Assembly: GCA_029582265.1 (NCBI GenBank)
Contig: CM055837.1
Span: 5,069,148 to 5,133,147 of the forward strand
DNA from: Zoroaster sp. YZ-2022
Taxonomy: Eukaryota > Echinodermata > Asteroidea > Forcipulatida > Zoroasteridae
DNA: 64,000 bases
Direction of reading: 5' to 3'
Shown: in pieces, positions 1 to 11,154 of the stretch
How positions within the stretch are numbered: position 1 is the stretch's first letter
Layout of the letters: each line of letters opens with the position of its first letter
Program-made: the position numbers and the translations under genes
The notes under the pieces: model-generated
Databases searched by the model: none
Told to the model about the DNA's origin: nothing
The model's input: the letters and a program-made list of their open reading frames with translations, nothing else

Positions 1-2
1 TT

Positions 3-293
3 CTAATTACAGTGATATGTATCTAAGCTGGTATCAAACCAGCTAACTTTTGCATATTTGTGGTGTGATGCAACATTATGGATGGTTTGTGGATTAAACT
101 TTAATTGAATTCCAGGTCTTTTCATAAGTGAATTTATCTGAACCTGTGCATTTTCTTGTTTAACTACATGAGTGTAATTGATTAACAGTCCGTTTCTGAA
201 AACGTTTTTGAACCGAATCAAATACAGCAGTGACACTGATTCTCTATTGTGATGATCCTTATGTATGATAGATACATAGTAATTTAAAATCAT
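3..293 (-). CDS. Hypothetical ORF, possibly a terminal exon
   Basis: An open frame on the minus strand ends with a TAG stop at positions 3-5. The first ATG in frame is at 293, and just upstream a TGACAG could serve as a splice acceptor, so this may be the last exon of a gene lying to the right. The peptide is about 96 residues, basic and rich in His, Asn and Tyr, and ends in SWFDTSLDTYHCN. I see no signal peptide, membrane segment or known motif, and I do not recognise the family. It could equally be a chance ORF in AT-rich DNA. Confidence 0.2.
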   Translation of the reverse strand: MILNYYVSIIHKDHHNRESVSLLYLIRFKNVFRNGLLINYTHVVKQENAQVQINSLMKRPGIQLKFNPQTIHNVASHHKYAKVSWFDTSLDTYHCN

Positions 294-302
294 TACTGTC
301 AC

Positions 303-1066
303 AAATAGACTTATCTTTTTGAATAATCTGTCCAGTATATTAACAATATTAGCAACATAGGCCCTATATAATAATATAAATATAATATAATTTCAAACAA
401 TTCGGCTGTTAGTTTCTGGAAAAAAAATTGCTCGGTGAGTTATTTCCATCTGAAAACTTATATATACCCTGTACATTTATTTAAGCAATACAAATGTTGT
501 CCGTTGTGGTTCAACTATAAAGTCACTCGCCAGGTAGGGAATTCTCACCGGCGCATGGTGTTCAACTTGAAGCAGCTGTCCTTTTCTTAGCATCTTTGAA
601 GATTTTAATAGCGCCCTCTGTCGACTAGTTACCAGCAGCGTGTGATAGACTAGACCCTTAACAGCGAATTAATGCTGATCTGTACAACCCAACCTGGAAC
701 AAGGAATAAATGAGCGGAGATCATCCAACATAACGTACCGAGGGATCCATTTTACCGAAAGGATCCATATTCCTCCAGTTTACACTACTATGTAAGTGTG
801 TAAACATATTGCGATGGGCCAGTTCTTCAGTAGCCATTTCCAGTTCATTTTGATTACGTCATCAATAAAAAATAACCGAAACCGTTATCATTATAATGCT
901 ATTATCTACATACTCTCAATAGTATCAACGATCATGCTAGTTTGCTTTAAAATATTCACACAGAAACAAAATGCGATACTGTTATCATTGTTATCATACC
1001 GTATTCAAAGTACACACGTTTCCGGCTATGATGATGAACTATTGTTAGGAGACATCTCCAGTCATG
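303..1066. other. AT-rich intergenic stretch
   Basis: No supportable gene. The short ORF around 796-1083 has no domain and runs into the transposon end at 1070. Confidence 0.5.
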
Positions 1067-1069
1067 TTA

Positions 1070-2069
1070 GGGGCCGTCCATAAAGTACGTACGCACGAAA
1101 TGCCGACTTTTTGACCCCCCTCCCCCCTGTACGCATGGCATACGCAGTGGCTCCAACCCCCCTCCCCTGTACGCATACGCATTCCATATCTCTTTTTGAC
1201 TTCTCAGACTACCTTATTCTAGCATCATTAAACGTCACAGTACACCTGCTGTAGTAGTATGATTCAAAGACTGAAATAAATCACAACATTTTGACAGAAA
1301 AAAAATTAGGTAAAACTTGTAGCTTTGCATGGTGAGGATGATAAGTATTAAGACTAATTGCGGTGACACCATGTGGAATCTCAATTGAGTAGTAATTAGT
1401 TCTGAAAAAAAATTGCAAACATTTTTATTAACGGACCTGGAAATGATTGAACAGTGATATATTTTAAACCAAAACAACAGTCAATGATGACAATATTTGA
1501 ACCAAAAAAGGGGGAAAAAATATCCTGATACACTTTTTTGCACAGTTTGCCCCGTTTGATTTTTCATGAGTGGTTTATTGAGAGTGGTTTCATGAGTGGT
1601 TTATTGAGTGAATAACGCTTTTCACGAAAATGTGTTTGAACAAGAGGCAGTTGATATACAAGACGTAGATTTTTATATATTTTTTTTTGTTTTTTGTTTT
1701 TTTGTTTACCTGCAGTACATGTAATTGTGCCTATACAGGCCGTTGGAAAAAGAAAAAAAAACTAGGTAGCAACAAGGATGGTCTTAGAATATAGGCCGAA
1801 GTTGGCTGGCGGTAGCGCTGGGAAGATAAATTTACTTTTGGTTGGGGGTGAAGGGTACTGTGTTATAACTGTTTTTCGATGCACAAAAGCTGGTCCTGGA
1901 AGTTATTTATATGAGATAGTACATTGATTTCATGATAATTCATTAAAAGCAAGTTGTCGGTTTGCGTACGGTACGCATTGGCTTGGACCCCCCTCCCCCT
2001 GTACGCATGGTGTACGCAATGTCAACAACCCCCTCCCCCTTCGTGCGTACGTACTTTATGGACGGCCCC
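1070..2069. mobile_element. 1000-bp non-autonomous DNA transposon, 30-bp perfect TIRs
   Basis: Positions 1070-1099 and 2040-2069 are perfect inverted complements, starting GGGGCCGTCCATAAAGTACG. The element is flanked by TTA on both sides (1067-1069 and 2070-2072). Subterminal regions repeat a CCCCCTCCCCCTGTACGCATGG-like motif in opposite orientation (about 1117-1190 and 1960-2039). No transposase ORF is present. The superfamily is uncertain: a 3-bp TTA or a degraded TTAA target would both fit. Confidence 0.85.
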
Positions 2070-2572
2070 TTAGCCTAATACACTATTTTGAGGTCATTTT
2101 GTAAAATTCACAGTCTAATTTACATATTAATCACAAGGTGATGCTAGCATTATTCTTGATTGAAAGCCTCTAATATACACTATAATGATGGGGATCTCGA
2201 CACAATGAAATAAGCTGCAACTTTTACAGATTGATTTTTATTATCTTCATTCGTATAAAATTCGGATACAGTTACAGATTTTTTCCAAAAGTGTACAGGC
2301 CTACTGGCGATAAAATTGTGTTTTTCGTCTTCGATCGTTGAACTCTGTTGGTTCAATAAATTGTATCAGCCCTGTAGCCTTAGAGAAAGTGTTACTTAAT
2401 CATTTAATGCTGATAATTTAAGAGTTGTTACTTTCAGAGTTGGTACTCGTATCTTGGTTTTCTGAAGCCACACCCAATGAGACAAACAACATGTATATTT
2501 CTCTCTTCTGTTTCTGTTCTACGTGTAGTACATGCTCATTGCGTTGTATTGTTACGTTGATGACATTAACTA

Positions 2573-2844
2573 CACTGTAAAAAATGATGTTTAGAATTTA
2601 AACACATTTCTAAACACTTAATTGTACTCACTTTTTTCACATGTTTAGCCTAAAACATGTTTAAATTGTGCTTTTTCTGTGATGTGTGTTTGAATGCTAA
2701 AAACCATATGAACAGCTAGGTGTCAAAAAGCTAAGTACGTTTAGCTTTGTGACATGTACAGAGGATGGCCGTTTAGCATTTAAACGCCTAAACGCGTTTT
2801 GTGCGTGTTGAAATTCTAAACACCATTTTTAGTATTTTACAGTG
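2573..2844. mobile_element. TA-flanked MITE, CACTGTAAAA termini
   Basis: The element starts CACTGTAAAA and ends TTTTACAGTG, with TA on each side (2571-2572 and 2845-2846). The interior carries TTTAAAC/GTTTAGA motifs, and the same family recurs, slightly degraded, at 10905-11154 and 23922-24171. A TA target suggests Tc1/mariner-type mobilisation. It has no coding capacity. Confidence 0.75.
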
Positions 2845-2948
2845 TACACGTTACAAATTAGTATGTACCTAGGTATCAGACATGTCCAGTGGGAAAAAGT
2901 CGAGTGAAATGGTCTAAGACGATAATTATATCAGTCTACTGTACCTGG

Positions 2949-3206
2949 CTATGATATCGCTTCACTATCATTCACATCGATGGTGTCGTTCTGAACCTTC
3001 ACGGAGCACAGCTCAATCAAGTCCGGCTCTTTCCTCGCTGGATCAATCTTTAACTCAATGCAGCACTCAGTTGAACAGTATCTGCGAAGAATAATTGTCA
3101 GTACGAGTCCTACCACCACGAGGGTCCCGAGAAATATCAAGTCAATTCTAAGAACGAATTCGTAGTTCAAGTCGATGGTGTTTGACGCCGAGTCTGGGGA
3201 GTCCAT
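2949..3206 (-). CDS. Small single-pass membrane protein (85 aa), unknown
   Basis: The ATG at 3206-3204 sits in CACCATGG, an optimal eukaryotic start context, and the frame closes at TAG. The first 18 residues are acidic and polar without a signal peptide, followed by a hydrophobic helix at about residues 20-40 (LIFLGTLVVVGLVLTIIL), then RRYCSTECC and an acidic tail. The positive charge after the helix predicts an outside N-terminus and a cytoplasmic tail. Cys next to the membrane also occurs in the Ig receptors of this window (for example CLVCESC), but there is no Ig domain here. I do not recognise the family. It could be a complete small gene or the membrane-proximal exon of a larger one. 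Confidence 0.45.
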   Translation of the reverse strand: MDSPDSASNTIDLNYEFVLRIDLIFLGTLVVVGLVLTIILRRYCSTECCIELKIDPARKEPDLIELCSVKVQNDTIDVNDSEAIS

Positions 3207-3706
3207 GGTGACTCTCGACTACAAGTGACGAATTATTCACTTTAGAATAATGTCCAATTGTCCATACGCAAATTAATGTCTATAGAACTAAAGAAGATCC
3301 CTGATCGTGTTACATACTGTATACTATATATACTGTTATTTTCTATAATTATACTGTTATTTTTCCTCTATATCCTGTTATTTACCGATCCGTACAGACA
3401 ACTCCCCTGCCAGTAATAGGAAATAAAATAAGAACTTTGTACTGTTGAATCACGATGATATAATGTACCGTATAAGCTTTATACACAATATCGTGTGACT
3501 GTTCATGACTGAGTTCTAACACGCTTTACGCATTGTAACTCTGGGTGTCCAGAGTTTATGAATGTGGTAATCATGATTTTATGATGAACTGTACTGGCAC
3601 ATGCACAGCCGAAACTAATCAATGGTTTCTGTTTTCTTCCTCCATGGTTTGACCATGTCAGGCTTTGTGAATATAGTAAACTATCACTGATAACAAAACT
3701 ACATAT
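3207..3706. other. AT-rich intergenic stretch
   Basis: Nothing codable or structured seen. Confidence 0.5.
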
Positions 3707-3714
3707 CTACTTGC

Positions 3715-3925
3715 CAGCGGCGTAGCCAGTACTTATTCAGTGGGGGGAGGGGGAGCACAGGGGGAATTGCTTTTCAGCGGGGGACCAGGGGGTATGGGTT
3801 TTTCCCTTTTCTTTTTCTTTTCTTTTTTTGGGGGGCGCTATGAGGATTTGTTGTGGGGGAACCTGGGGGACAATGGAAATTTGTGGGGGCACGTGCCCCC
3901 AGCTCCCCCCGTGGCTACGCTGCTG
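3715..3925. mobile_element. hAT-like MITE with perfect 8-bp target duplication
   Basis: The termini are CAGCGGCGTAGCCAG and its near complement GTGGCTACGCTGCTG. The 8-bp direct repeat CTACTTGC lies immediately outside both ends (3707-3714 and 3926-3933). The 8-bp duplication and the CAGnGGCG terminus are typical of hAT elements. The interior is G-rich on this strand and gives a spurious ORF. Relatives lie at 38073, 53973 and 55117. Confidence 0.88.
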
Positions 3926-3933
3926 CTACTTGC

Positions 3934-4502
3934 ATTTTACGGGAAGTAGTAAGTGAAAACCAAAATACCCTGAACTCTGTCAAGAACAGCGGTGACAGGC
4001 ATACGCTGCGATGTTGTTAGTAAAAGTTATCATAAAGCATTCCATCCTAAACTCCTGATATGTCTGCTACAAGTGGCAAATTCACTGTCATTCATTCACT
4101 ATTGTTGAGATTAACAGCTTGCACAAATATCGACTCGAACTCATAGAAGCTAGCCTCTGACCCAACGTACACACATTGTAAGTCCCCTCCAGATATGTTA
4201 ACATACACATCCATGCAGCGAAAAGTAGGCCAGCAGTTCAAGTATCAATAATTACTAGTACCACTTGAATAGTTCTCGAGAATTAGAAATACGCAAATCA
4301 AGAATTAAGCATATGGCAGTGACGTAATTGGAAATCTCCTGGTAACAATTCATTTATTTGTATGAATCGAAAATGCAACCTTTTGTGAAACTTAAGTTTC
4401 TGTTTGTACACAGGCATACCGCATGCGATGATCTGTATACGTGGGTTATGCATGGTATGTGCATGTATGTGCCAAGAGACTGGTACACTACAGTGGTAAT
4501 TA
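3934..4502. other. Intergenic stretch without recognised content
   Basis: Overlapping short ORFs on both strands around 4298-4543 have no recognisable domain. Confidence 0.4.
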
Positions 4503-4628
4503 CCCTGCAAAAATTAATAACAGTGGTGTCAACTGTATTCTGACCTGGCGTTCACATTGGACGAGTTGCCTAATATAAACACCAATGGTGTATTTTTTAG
4601 TACCGGTACCACAATTTGTTTTGCAGTG
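4503..4628. mobile_element. Short TA-flanked MITE of the GTGTT/AACACC family
   Basis: The sequence runs from CCCTGCAAAAATT to TTTTGCAGTG with TA on both sides (4501-4502 and 4629-4630). The interior holds TTCACATTGGACGAGTTGCCTAATATAAACACC-type sequence that recurs at 52633-52750, around 5230-5400 and just left of the minisatellite at 33.1 kb. Confidence 0.65.
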
Positions 4629-4857
4629 TACCAGCAAATTGGTACAAGTATTAATCATCCTAAAACAACTTTTGCGTCTGAAGTGCTTTTATCATAGAGA
4701 AAAGAGGAACGGTTGTGTCGAATTTCAAAATAGAGCCGTCTGGTAACATTTTGAAAAACATAAAACATGACAAAATCAGTTATCGTCATATTGTGCTGCG
4801 ACTTTCACATGTTATTTTTTATCATAGGCATATTGCTTGAAAAGTAGAGGGTCGACG

Positions 4858-5044
4858 TACTCTCTTAATGTAAAAGAGTGAAAACCACTCTTTCAAAGAG
4901 CTATAATGGCGGACAAGCCTTTTTGGAGTGGATAAAGAGTCAAATTAGTAGTGGATAAAGAGTGAATTGATAGCCTTTTACTGTATTTTTCAATCGAATC
5001 AGAGTGGGTTTCATTCCAAAAAAGACTTGTACATTAAGAGAGTA
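4858..5044. mobile_element. Short inverted-repeat element
   Basis: TACTCTCTTAATGTA at 4858-4872 is exactly complementary to 5030-5044. The interior repeats GTGGATAAAGAGT. No clear target duplication was found. Confidence 0.55.
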
Positions 5045-5219
5045 GCCAGATATTTGTCAACAGAAGGGCGGTAGACTTTACTCGGCTCCATTACAAACTG
5101 CTGAGACTGTTTTATTCGTTTCTGACGTTCATTTCATAGAGCGGCTATACCGAAGATGATTGATTACCCTGGACAAACTAGAGTGGATAATGATGCAAGT
5201 TGTGTCAATTTATTCTTTG

Positions 5220-5400
5220 ATGGTGTTTACGCCGCTGGTGTAGTTTTGACACCCCAACGGTGTAGTTTTAACACACCCAGAGGGCGCCCTCTGTCAGTAA
5301 CATTGTTTTTGTTCCAGGGTGAGTTGCCCAATAGGAACACTGCTGATGTAGTTTTTAAAGACCCACTCAATTTGTGCAGTGCAGCAAATACACGATGTCA
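5220..5400. repeat. Remnant of the GTGTT/AACACC dispersed repeat
   Basis: GGTGTAGTTTTGACACC and GGTGTAGTTTTAACACACC occur in tandem and are followed by GAGTTGCCCAATAGGAACAC, matching the interior of the elements at 4503 and 52633. The 104-codon ORF over this interval is explained by the repeat. Confidence 0.5.
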
Positions 5401-6209
5401 TACAAGTTTACAACTTACATTTAGGGCGCCCTCATTCAGTACCACGGTTTCCGTGCCAGACATAATTTGAATGTTTTTTCCAATATTTGTTGCAGTTTAC
5501 ACGTTGACATTAATATAACATTTTGTTGAGGTTAACAACTATTTAATTTAAGGCCGATAGTGACATGTTTTTCTCTTTTGCTTTTTCCAGGCGTTTTATT
5601 GTTTATCCATCAATACAATTACATGTCAAAACACACAATCGTACAAAACAAAAGAAAGAACAGGAGTATTACAAATTAACTCAAAATTGCTCAAAATGTT
5701 TTTAAATTTGGTATAAAACAGTTCATGAATGCGATTTCACTTTTAAACGTTCTCCAAAGAAGTTTATACAGTGTCAAAATTAATATCATTAATGTTATAG
5801 CCTACCAAAATTTCTTTCAATTTTATGTCATGCTTGATGCGTAAATTGAGATTCATGAGGTAGCCAATGTTGTTCCAGAATTATTTCAAAGACTACAGGA
5901 AAGCAAAATTTGCTTCCAGTTTTTCGGTAGATAATATTTGTACATGGATGTCTTTTTGCTATTGCTCTCTCTGTCAGCGTAATTAATTTGTTGCTTAATG
6001 TTGTCTTTTCCGTCCTAACTTGCTTCAGCGGCCCTCCAGTGGTGTAACGGGGGCGGGGGATGGGGGTGTAACGAGATATGTTCAGTGGGTTTCTTGTGGT
6101 AGGGTGGCCTTGTAGAGGTGCTGGTCACCTGTTCTATCTTACCACTCACTGGCTTTGTTTAAAATGAATTTTTGTGTATTTGTTGTTTTTTAGGGTTTTG
6201 GTTTTATAT

Positions 6210-6480
6210 TTAATTGATGTAACCTGATTGCCAGTGTAAAATGTAATAAAATAAATAAAATAAAATAGAAAGCAAAAAGCGATTGTAGTCATCATGTACA
6301 TTACATATAATACAACTACACGAGTTGCTTAAATTCCATTTAGTCAAATTAGTTTTATTTGGAAGGATGTTGTATATTAATTTATATTTATTAATAGGTA
6401 GTTTTTTAATCTTAAAGTTCCAAACTTGGAAATTTAAGGCTGACAGTGACATGTCATCAAAAGACTTTTGAAGACTTGTT
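6210..6480 (-). mobile_element. LINE (non-LTR retrotransposon) 3' remnant
   Basis: The minus frame reads KLPINKYKLIYNILPNKTN, then KWNL and CxxC (CSCIIC), the pattern seen near the C-terminus of LINE ORF2 proteins (helix, KWN, zinc-binding Cys). No reverse transcriptase domain remains. The adjacent downstream side is an ATTTTATTT-rich tail. The same remnant is at 17173-17443 in duplication copy B. Confidence 0.4.
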
Positions 6481-7957
6481 CTGCTGGAATAGAGGGCACT
6501 GTTGAAGAGGTGAAGTAGCCAGACATGAAATAGGAGACGGCTGAATTGAACATTTCAAAATTCGCTCAACGGATGGGGTGGAATGTTTTCCAGCGACCAT
6601 CTTTGTTTGGGAAGAGGCTTCAATGTTTTTTGTGCAGCCTGGGGGATAATGGGGGTATTGTTTAGGGATGGCTAAGGGGGAAGAGGGCTAAATGAGCTAA
6701 GGCAAGGAGATAGTGGGGAGCTTCAACCCCCACAACCCCCTGATCCATTACTGTATGTGACCACTTGTCACTAATTGCTTGTCGTTTTTATATGATTTTT
6801 ACAACAATTATTCAAACTGCTGACAAGATTATCATTGAACAGTGACAGAATTCCAGACAAAAATGATTTATTAATCTGTACACATTTCACATTGTGAGAA
6901 TAATTGTAAGAAATTCAACGATTAAAAGAAATATACAGTTATCTACTGACTTCTTTATTGATTTATTAAAATGAAAATTGTAAAATATTTCTTTATAGAT
7001 ATTATCATTTCTCTAATTCTGCTCCTTTTACAAAGAGGGTTATTCTTTAGCACAATTAAAAACCCACACCATTTCATTGCACTGCAGACAGATTTGGCAA
7101 AAAATGCTGTAAACATAATTTTTGATTTCAAATAAGCTTAATATGTAAAACATAGAATCACCGAAAGTGCATACAAGTTAATAAAAGCATCCCAGTCTCA
7201 CAAACAATGAATAACAAATTTGAGCAGACCATCGCAAAAAAAGAAGACATTGTTAGCTCGATTACACATGTCTAGCGCAGTAAATCAACCGCGATCTAAA
7301 ACGAAAATTTCCTAAAAAGTATTTATTATCATGTAAACATTTTCTATTAACATAAATTCGATAGTCTGGAAACTGGAATTCTGGGCATTTAAATTGCGGA
7401 AATGGAGGGGGTGGAGTGTTTAGGGGAAAGATTCTTCTTATTATCACAATGCTAAATTACCCATTCCATTTTATGTGTCTCCATTTCAGCCGTGTTCCTC
7501 CCCTAGTCACCCAAGATCCGCCAACCTCGTTTTTGCCTTAAAATTTGAATGCGATAAAACAGAATCCGATAATCCAAAAAGAGTCAGTTTGGCTGGTTAT
7601 AGGTTTCGATCTACTTTGACCAAAAGGGATTGATTGATGTACCTTTTCAGTTTCCCTGGTGGCCAATAACATGATATGCTACTTAAAAAGTTGCATCCTC
7701 TCCTACTGCGGCTTCTCATGTTTACTTGGCTTGGGTGTGTTCTCTGGCTTCACGGCTAGTATGGGTTATGATTCTGACTAGCAACCCTCCATAAAAAAAT
7801 ATGTCGACAAAATAAGAAGACCGTAAAAATAGGACTAGATTTGTCACTTGGTATTGTTATCCAGATGTCGCAGTTTCACGTACCGCTCTAGTCCATTTTA
7901 TTTGTTGACTCCAAAAATTAATTAAACCCATATAACTATAGTCAGTTTCTCTTGAAG

Positions 7958-7963
7958 TTTATT
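7958..7963 (-). terminator. Poly(A) signal of the Ig receptor gene, copy A
   Basis: TTTATT on the plus strand is AATAAA on the minus strand, about 87 bp past the stop codon at 8050. The same hexamer is present at 20963-20968 in copy B. Confidence 0.4.
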
Positions 7964-8049
7964 TGATAATGCAGTAGAGAACACCGTTCATTGTTCCAAA
8001 TATCAAGCCTATGATCCCGTGATATTGTTGAGTTTTGTACAACTTCAGT

Positions 8050-9363
8050 TTATACTGTGGTTATCGTGTTATCAACTTCTACCACACAATTACTGAGTCT
8101 GGAGGAACTGGTACTTCGCGATGGATTGGTCTCCTTCTCCATCTCCTTGAGTTTCCGATCTCGTTTGAGCTGACTTTTTTGTTGTCTCTTGCGACGATAC
8201 CGTTTGCATGATTCGCAAACTAAACACTGGAGATGAGGAGCTGCCAAGAAAAGAATTGCAACCAAAGCAAGCCCAGCGAGTGCCGATAAGTCAATGGCAA
8301 CAAGAAGTAAGGGATTTATTGATGAGTTATCCTCTGGGTTTGGCTTGATGGATGGGTCGGCCCGACTGATAGTCACTGTCCTGTTACGAGATGCATTGAT
8401 GTTCTGAGCTATGCATGTGAGTTTGGTCAAATAGTCGGGTTCGTTTATTTCAGTGATAGTAAGGCGCGACAGTATGTTACCATTTTGGTCTAGCTCCTCC
8501 ACAATGAGGAAACGGGAATTCGTTGAGTTTATGGTAGAGGAGTTGGCCACTGGGGAAGTCAGAGTTTCGTTCCCAAAGATCCAGTACACGTTTTGAACAG
8601 AAGGGTTGGCATCCCCTGAGCATGTGAAAGTTATCGAGCCACCAACCCTGATCTTTATGTTAGGTGGGGAAATAGTCACAAGGGGTGCGTGCAGTACTGC
8701 CAGGGGGCCTACGGTACAGGACCGGTAGCCTTCAAGAGCGGGGTGGTTCTCCTGACAAGTGTAAACTGCCCCGTCGTCTGCCGATGTAGCTATCCATGTT
8801 ACTGTATGATTAGGCCCCACACCGGCTAGACCCATTTGACCTTTGACACCATTCCATGTTAGCTGAGAGTTCGGTTTCCCCCCTCCTGCTGTCAGACAAG
8901 TAGCGGTAATCTCGTCCCCTTCTGACAAAGGCTTGTTGTATCTTGCGAGACAGGAAGGTTCGCCAGGAGGCGCTGCTGGTGGTTCAATCAGTAAATTTCC
9001 AGGCCTCCCATTCACGGTATATTTTCCATTTGACAGTAAACACTCGTATAGTCCCGCATCTGACAATCTCAAGTCGTTAATGGTGAGGTTAAAGTATCCA
9101 TTCAAAAAGTCCTCATCAATTTTAAATTTCGGCTGGTTCTGGTCGAAGCCAAAAGAATCAGCACCCAAAACCAGATCGTCTTTCGCCACGTACCAAAAGA
9201 CAGCATACGATCCCCTGTCTGTGACTCGACAGAACAACTGGACGCTGTTTCCTTCTATTTCAGTAGCCTCTTTAAACTGATCAACGCTTTGTGTGACGGA
9301 TAACGAGACTGCTTGAGAAACTACTAAGAAACAGACAGTTGCTACTGAAAAATCTCCCGCCAT
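8050..9363 (-). CDS. Intronless 3-Ig-domain transmembrane receptor with PDZ-type C-terminus
   Basis: Type I membrane protein of 437 residues from the ATG at 9363, in AAAATGG context. An in-frame ATG at 9396 would add 11 residues but has T at -3. Numbering from that upstream Met: signal peptide 12-33; V-like Ig1 with Cys56, Trp68, DAGLYEC and Cys119; Ig2 with Cys167 and Cys214, plus an extra pair Cys149/Cys227; Ig3 with Cys259 and Cys328; membrane helix about 361-386; then Cys-rich CLVCESC and a strongly basic tail (399-421). It ends NTITTV, a class I PDZ-ligand pattern (T-x-V). Several N-x-S/T sites lie in Ig3. The layout resembles nectin/Kirrel-type adhesion receptors, but no orthologue can be named. 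A role in recognition or adhesion at the cell surface is inferred. A near-identical broken copy is at 21055-22377. Confidence 0.88.
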   Translation of the reverse strand: MAGDFSVATVCFLVVSQAVSLSVTQSVDQFKEATEIEGNSVQLFCRVTDRGSYAVFWYVAKDDLVLGADSFGFDQNQPKFKIDEDFLNGYFNLTINDLRLSDAGLYECLLSNGKYTVNGRPGNLLIEPPAAPPGEPSCLARYNKPLSEGDEITATCLTAGGGKPNSQLTWNGVKGQMGLAGVGPNHTVTWIATSADDGAVYTCQENHPALEGYRSCTVGPLAVLHAPLVTISPPNIKIRVGGSITFTCSGDANPSVQNVYWIFGNETLTSPVANSSTINSTNSRFLIVEELDQNGNILSRLTITEINEPDYLTKLTCIAQNINASRNRTVTISRADPSIKPNPEDNSSINPLLLVAIDLSALAGLALVAILFLAAPHLQCLVCESCKRYRRKRQQKSQLKRDRKLKEMEKETNPSRSTSSSRLSNCVVEVDNTITTV

Positions 9364-10209
9364 TTTGAACCCTCTGTAATGTAGAACTGCAAACATGAAA
9401 GGTTATGGTGGTTACTCAAAATGTGAACCAGTAACTGCATTCGATCTTAAATCAGGTCAAAATGACTCAGCATGCGTACGTCGGCACCAGACTACATTAG
9501 CAATCCCTTTCTTGCACATGAACAAATACTTTGTGTTACGCCCTTGACAATCACACACTGGGCTATTTCAGTGCACGGAGTTTAATACTGCTTGCACGTA
9601 AACGCTGTAATAATAATCCCACGGTTTTAAAACAACATTGCTCTTTTGATATTGAAATCTTTGCACTTTCTGTGTAAACACAAAAAAGGAAGAACCAGAC
9701 ATTGTTGGAATAGTTTAATAATGAATAAATTTGACCAAACTGTTGGAATGAGACCAAATTTATACAGGTATAGAAATGATCGTATCGGTGAAATAATGTT
9801 TTAAAAGTTTTAAAACTGTATGTATACATACACCATCGGTCAAAGGTCACTATGCATAAGTTGCTTGTATTATGTTTTGTCATATAATTTGACCTGTGAA
9901 AGCTTCAACTTAGTGTGAGATCTCAATAAAAATATCGGTGTAAAAATTCGTTTACAGTAATAAGTGACATTAAGACTTGTAGCCTTGCATGGTGAAAAGG
10001 ATAAGTAAAGACAGATTACTCAACGTAATCGGAAGTCAACATATTTTGGAGCAAAATATAATTTAATCTCCTATACAATTGTCACAATTTAGATAAAATT
10101 TACATGGACCTCATTGAGGTGCCATATTGCGCACGCGCAAGCCGATTTTCGTAATACATGCTGGTCCAGCTAACAACAGCAAATTGCAAAACTGACTTAA
10201 ACTCTCCAG

Positions 10210-10758
10210 CAGGGACGTGCACAGGGTTGTAGGGGCAGGGGCTCAGAGTCTGAAAAGGGCAGTGTAATTCCATGCGAGCGCGCGTAGCGCGCGAGCTAAA
10301 AAAAATTTGGGCGTTTATTTATTAATAAAAACGCATAATATGGTTTTTAACATTACAATCAGATCAGATTATGTTGATGACTGGTTTTCATTTACAATCT
10401 GATCTGGTGGTGAGTGAGCCACGGGATGTCAATTTCGTGTTTCAGTGACAGCGTGTGCCTGCCTATCAAAGACGTATAGGCGCGCGCGGCTATGCGTGAA
10501 ATCTAGTTTCGCGGAGGGGCACATGCAGGCCCGTGCACAGGAATAGTAAGGGGCATCTCTGCTGACCTAATATTTATTCTAATTTTATTCTATCCTGACA
10601 TCTTTCAACTAGGCAGGGCAGTCTATGCGCAACAGGAACTTAATAATTCATTCAAAAACAAAAACAAACAAACCTTGGGCTAAAAAGGGCACTTTTTATA
10701 CTAGGCAAAAAGGGCAGGGGCTCAAGCACCCTTTGGGACCTATGTATGCACGTGCCTG
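10210..10758. mobile_element. hAT-like non-autonomous element, copy A, 8-bp TSD
   Basis: The ends are CAGGGACGTGCACAGG and TATGCACGTGCCTG, flanked by perfect CTCTCCAG direct repeats (10202-10209 and 10759-10766). The interior holds GCGCGCGTAGCGCGCGAG and no transposase. It was present before the segmental duplication, since copy B carries it at 23224-23774 with the same target duplication. Confidence 0.85.
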
Positions 10759-10904
10759 CTCTCCAGATTGTCAACCACACTGAACAACAGCTAACCGTGT
10801 TTTCTTCGATTGTTTGTGTTCAGTTAAATAACGCAACTACGTCGATAGTTCGATTACGAATTCCACGGTGGTAGCGTAAGGGGAAACGTGAGCGGTGATC
10901 ACTA

Positions 10905-11154
10905 CATTGTAAAACACATTTCTGAACACTTAGTTTGTACTCACCTTTTTCACAATTTTGTAGCCTAAACATGTTTAGATTGTGCTTTTCTGTGATGTGT
11001 GTTTGAATGCTAAAAAACCATATGAACAGGTGTCAAAGAGCTAAGCACGTTTAGCTTTGTGACATGTACAGAGGATGACCATTTAGCATTTAAACGCATT
11101 CATAAACGCGTTTGTTTTGCGTGTGTTTAAATTCTAAGCACCTTTTTTACAGCG
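10905..11154. mobile_element. TA-flanked MITE, same family as 2573-2844
   Basis: The termini CATTGTAAAA and TTTTTACAGCG are degraded versions of CACTGTAAAA/TTTTACAGTG, with TA at both flanks (10903-10904 and 11155-11156). The interior matches 2573-2844 closely (TGTGATGTGTGTTTGAATGC). Confidence 0.65.

Noticed and set aside
3740..3949. Gly/Phe-rich ORF, and a similar one at 38044-38374
   Set aside because: Both lie in hAT-like MITEs with G-rich interiors.
5156..5470. 104-codon ORF
   Set aside because: Overlaps a GTGTAGTTTTAACACC repeat remnant and has no domain or signal.
9563..9883. 106-codon minus ORF repeated at 22577-22897
   Set aside because: Conserved only because the segment is recently duplicated; AT-rich with no domain, likely upstream non-coding sequence.
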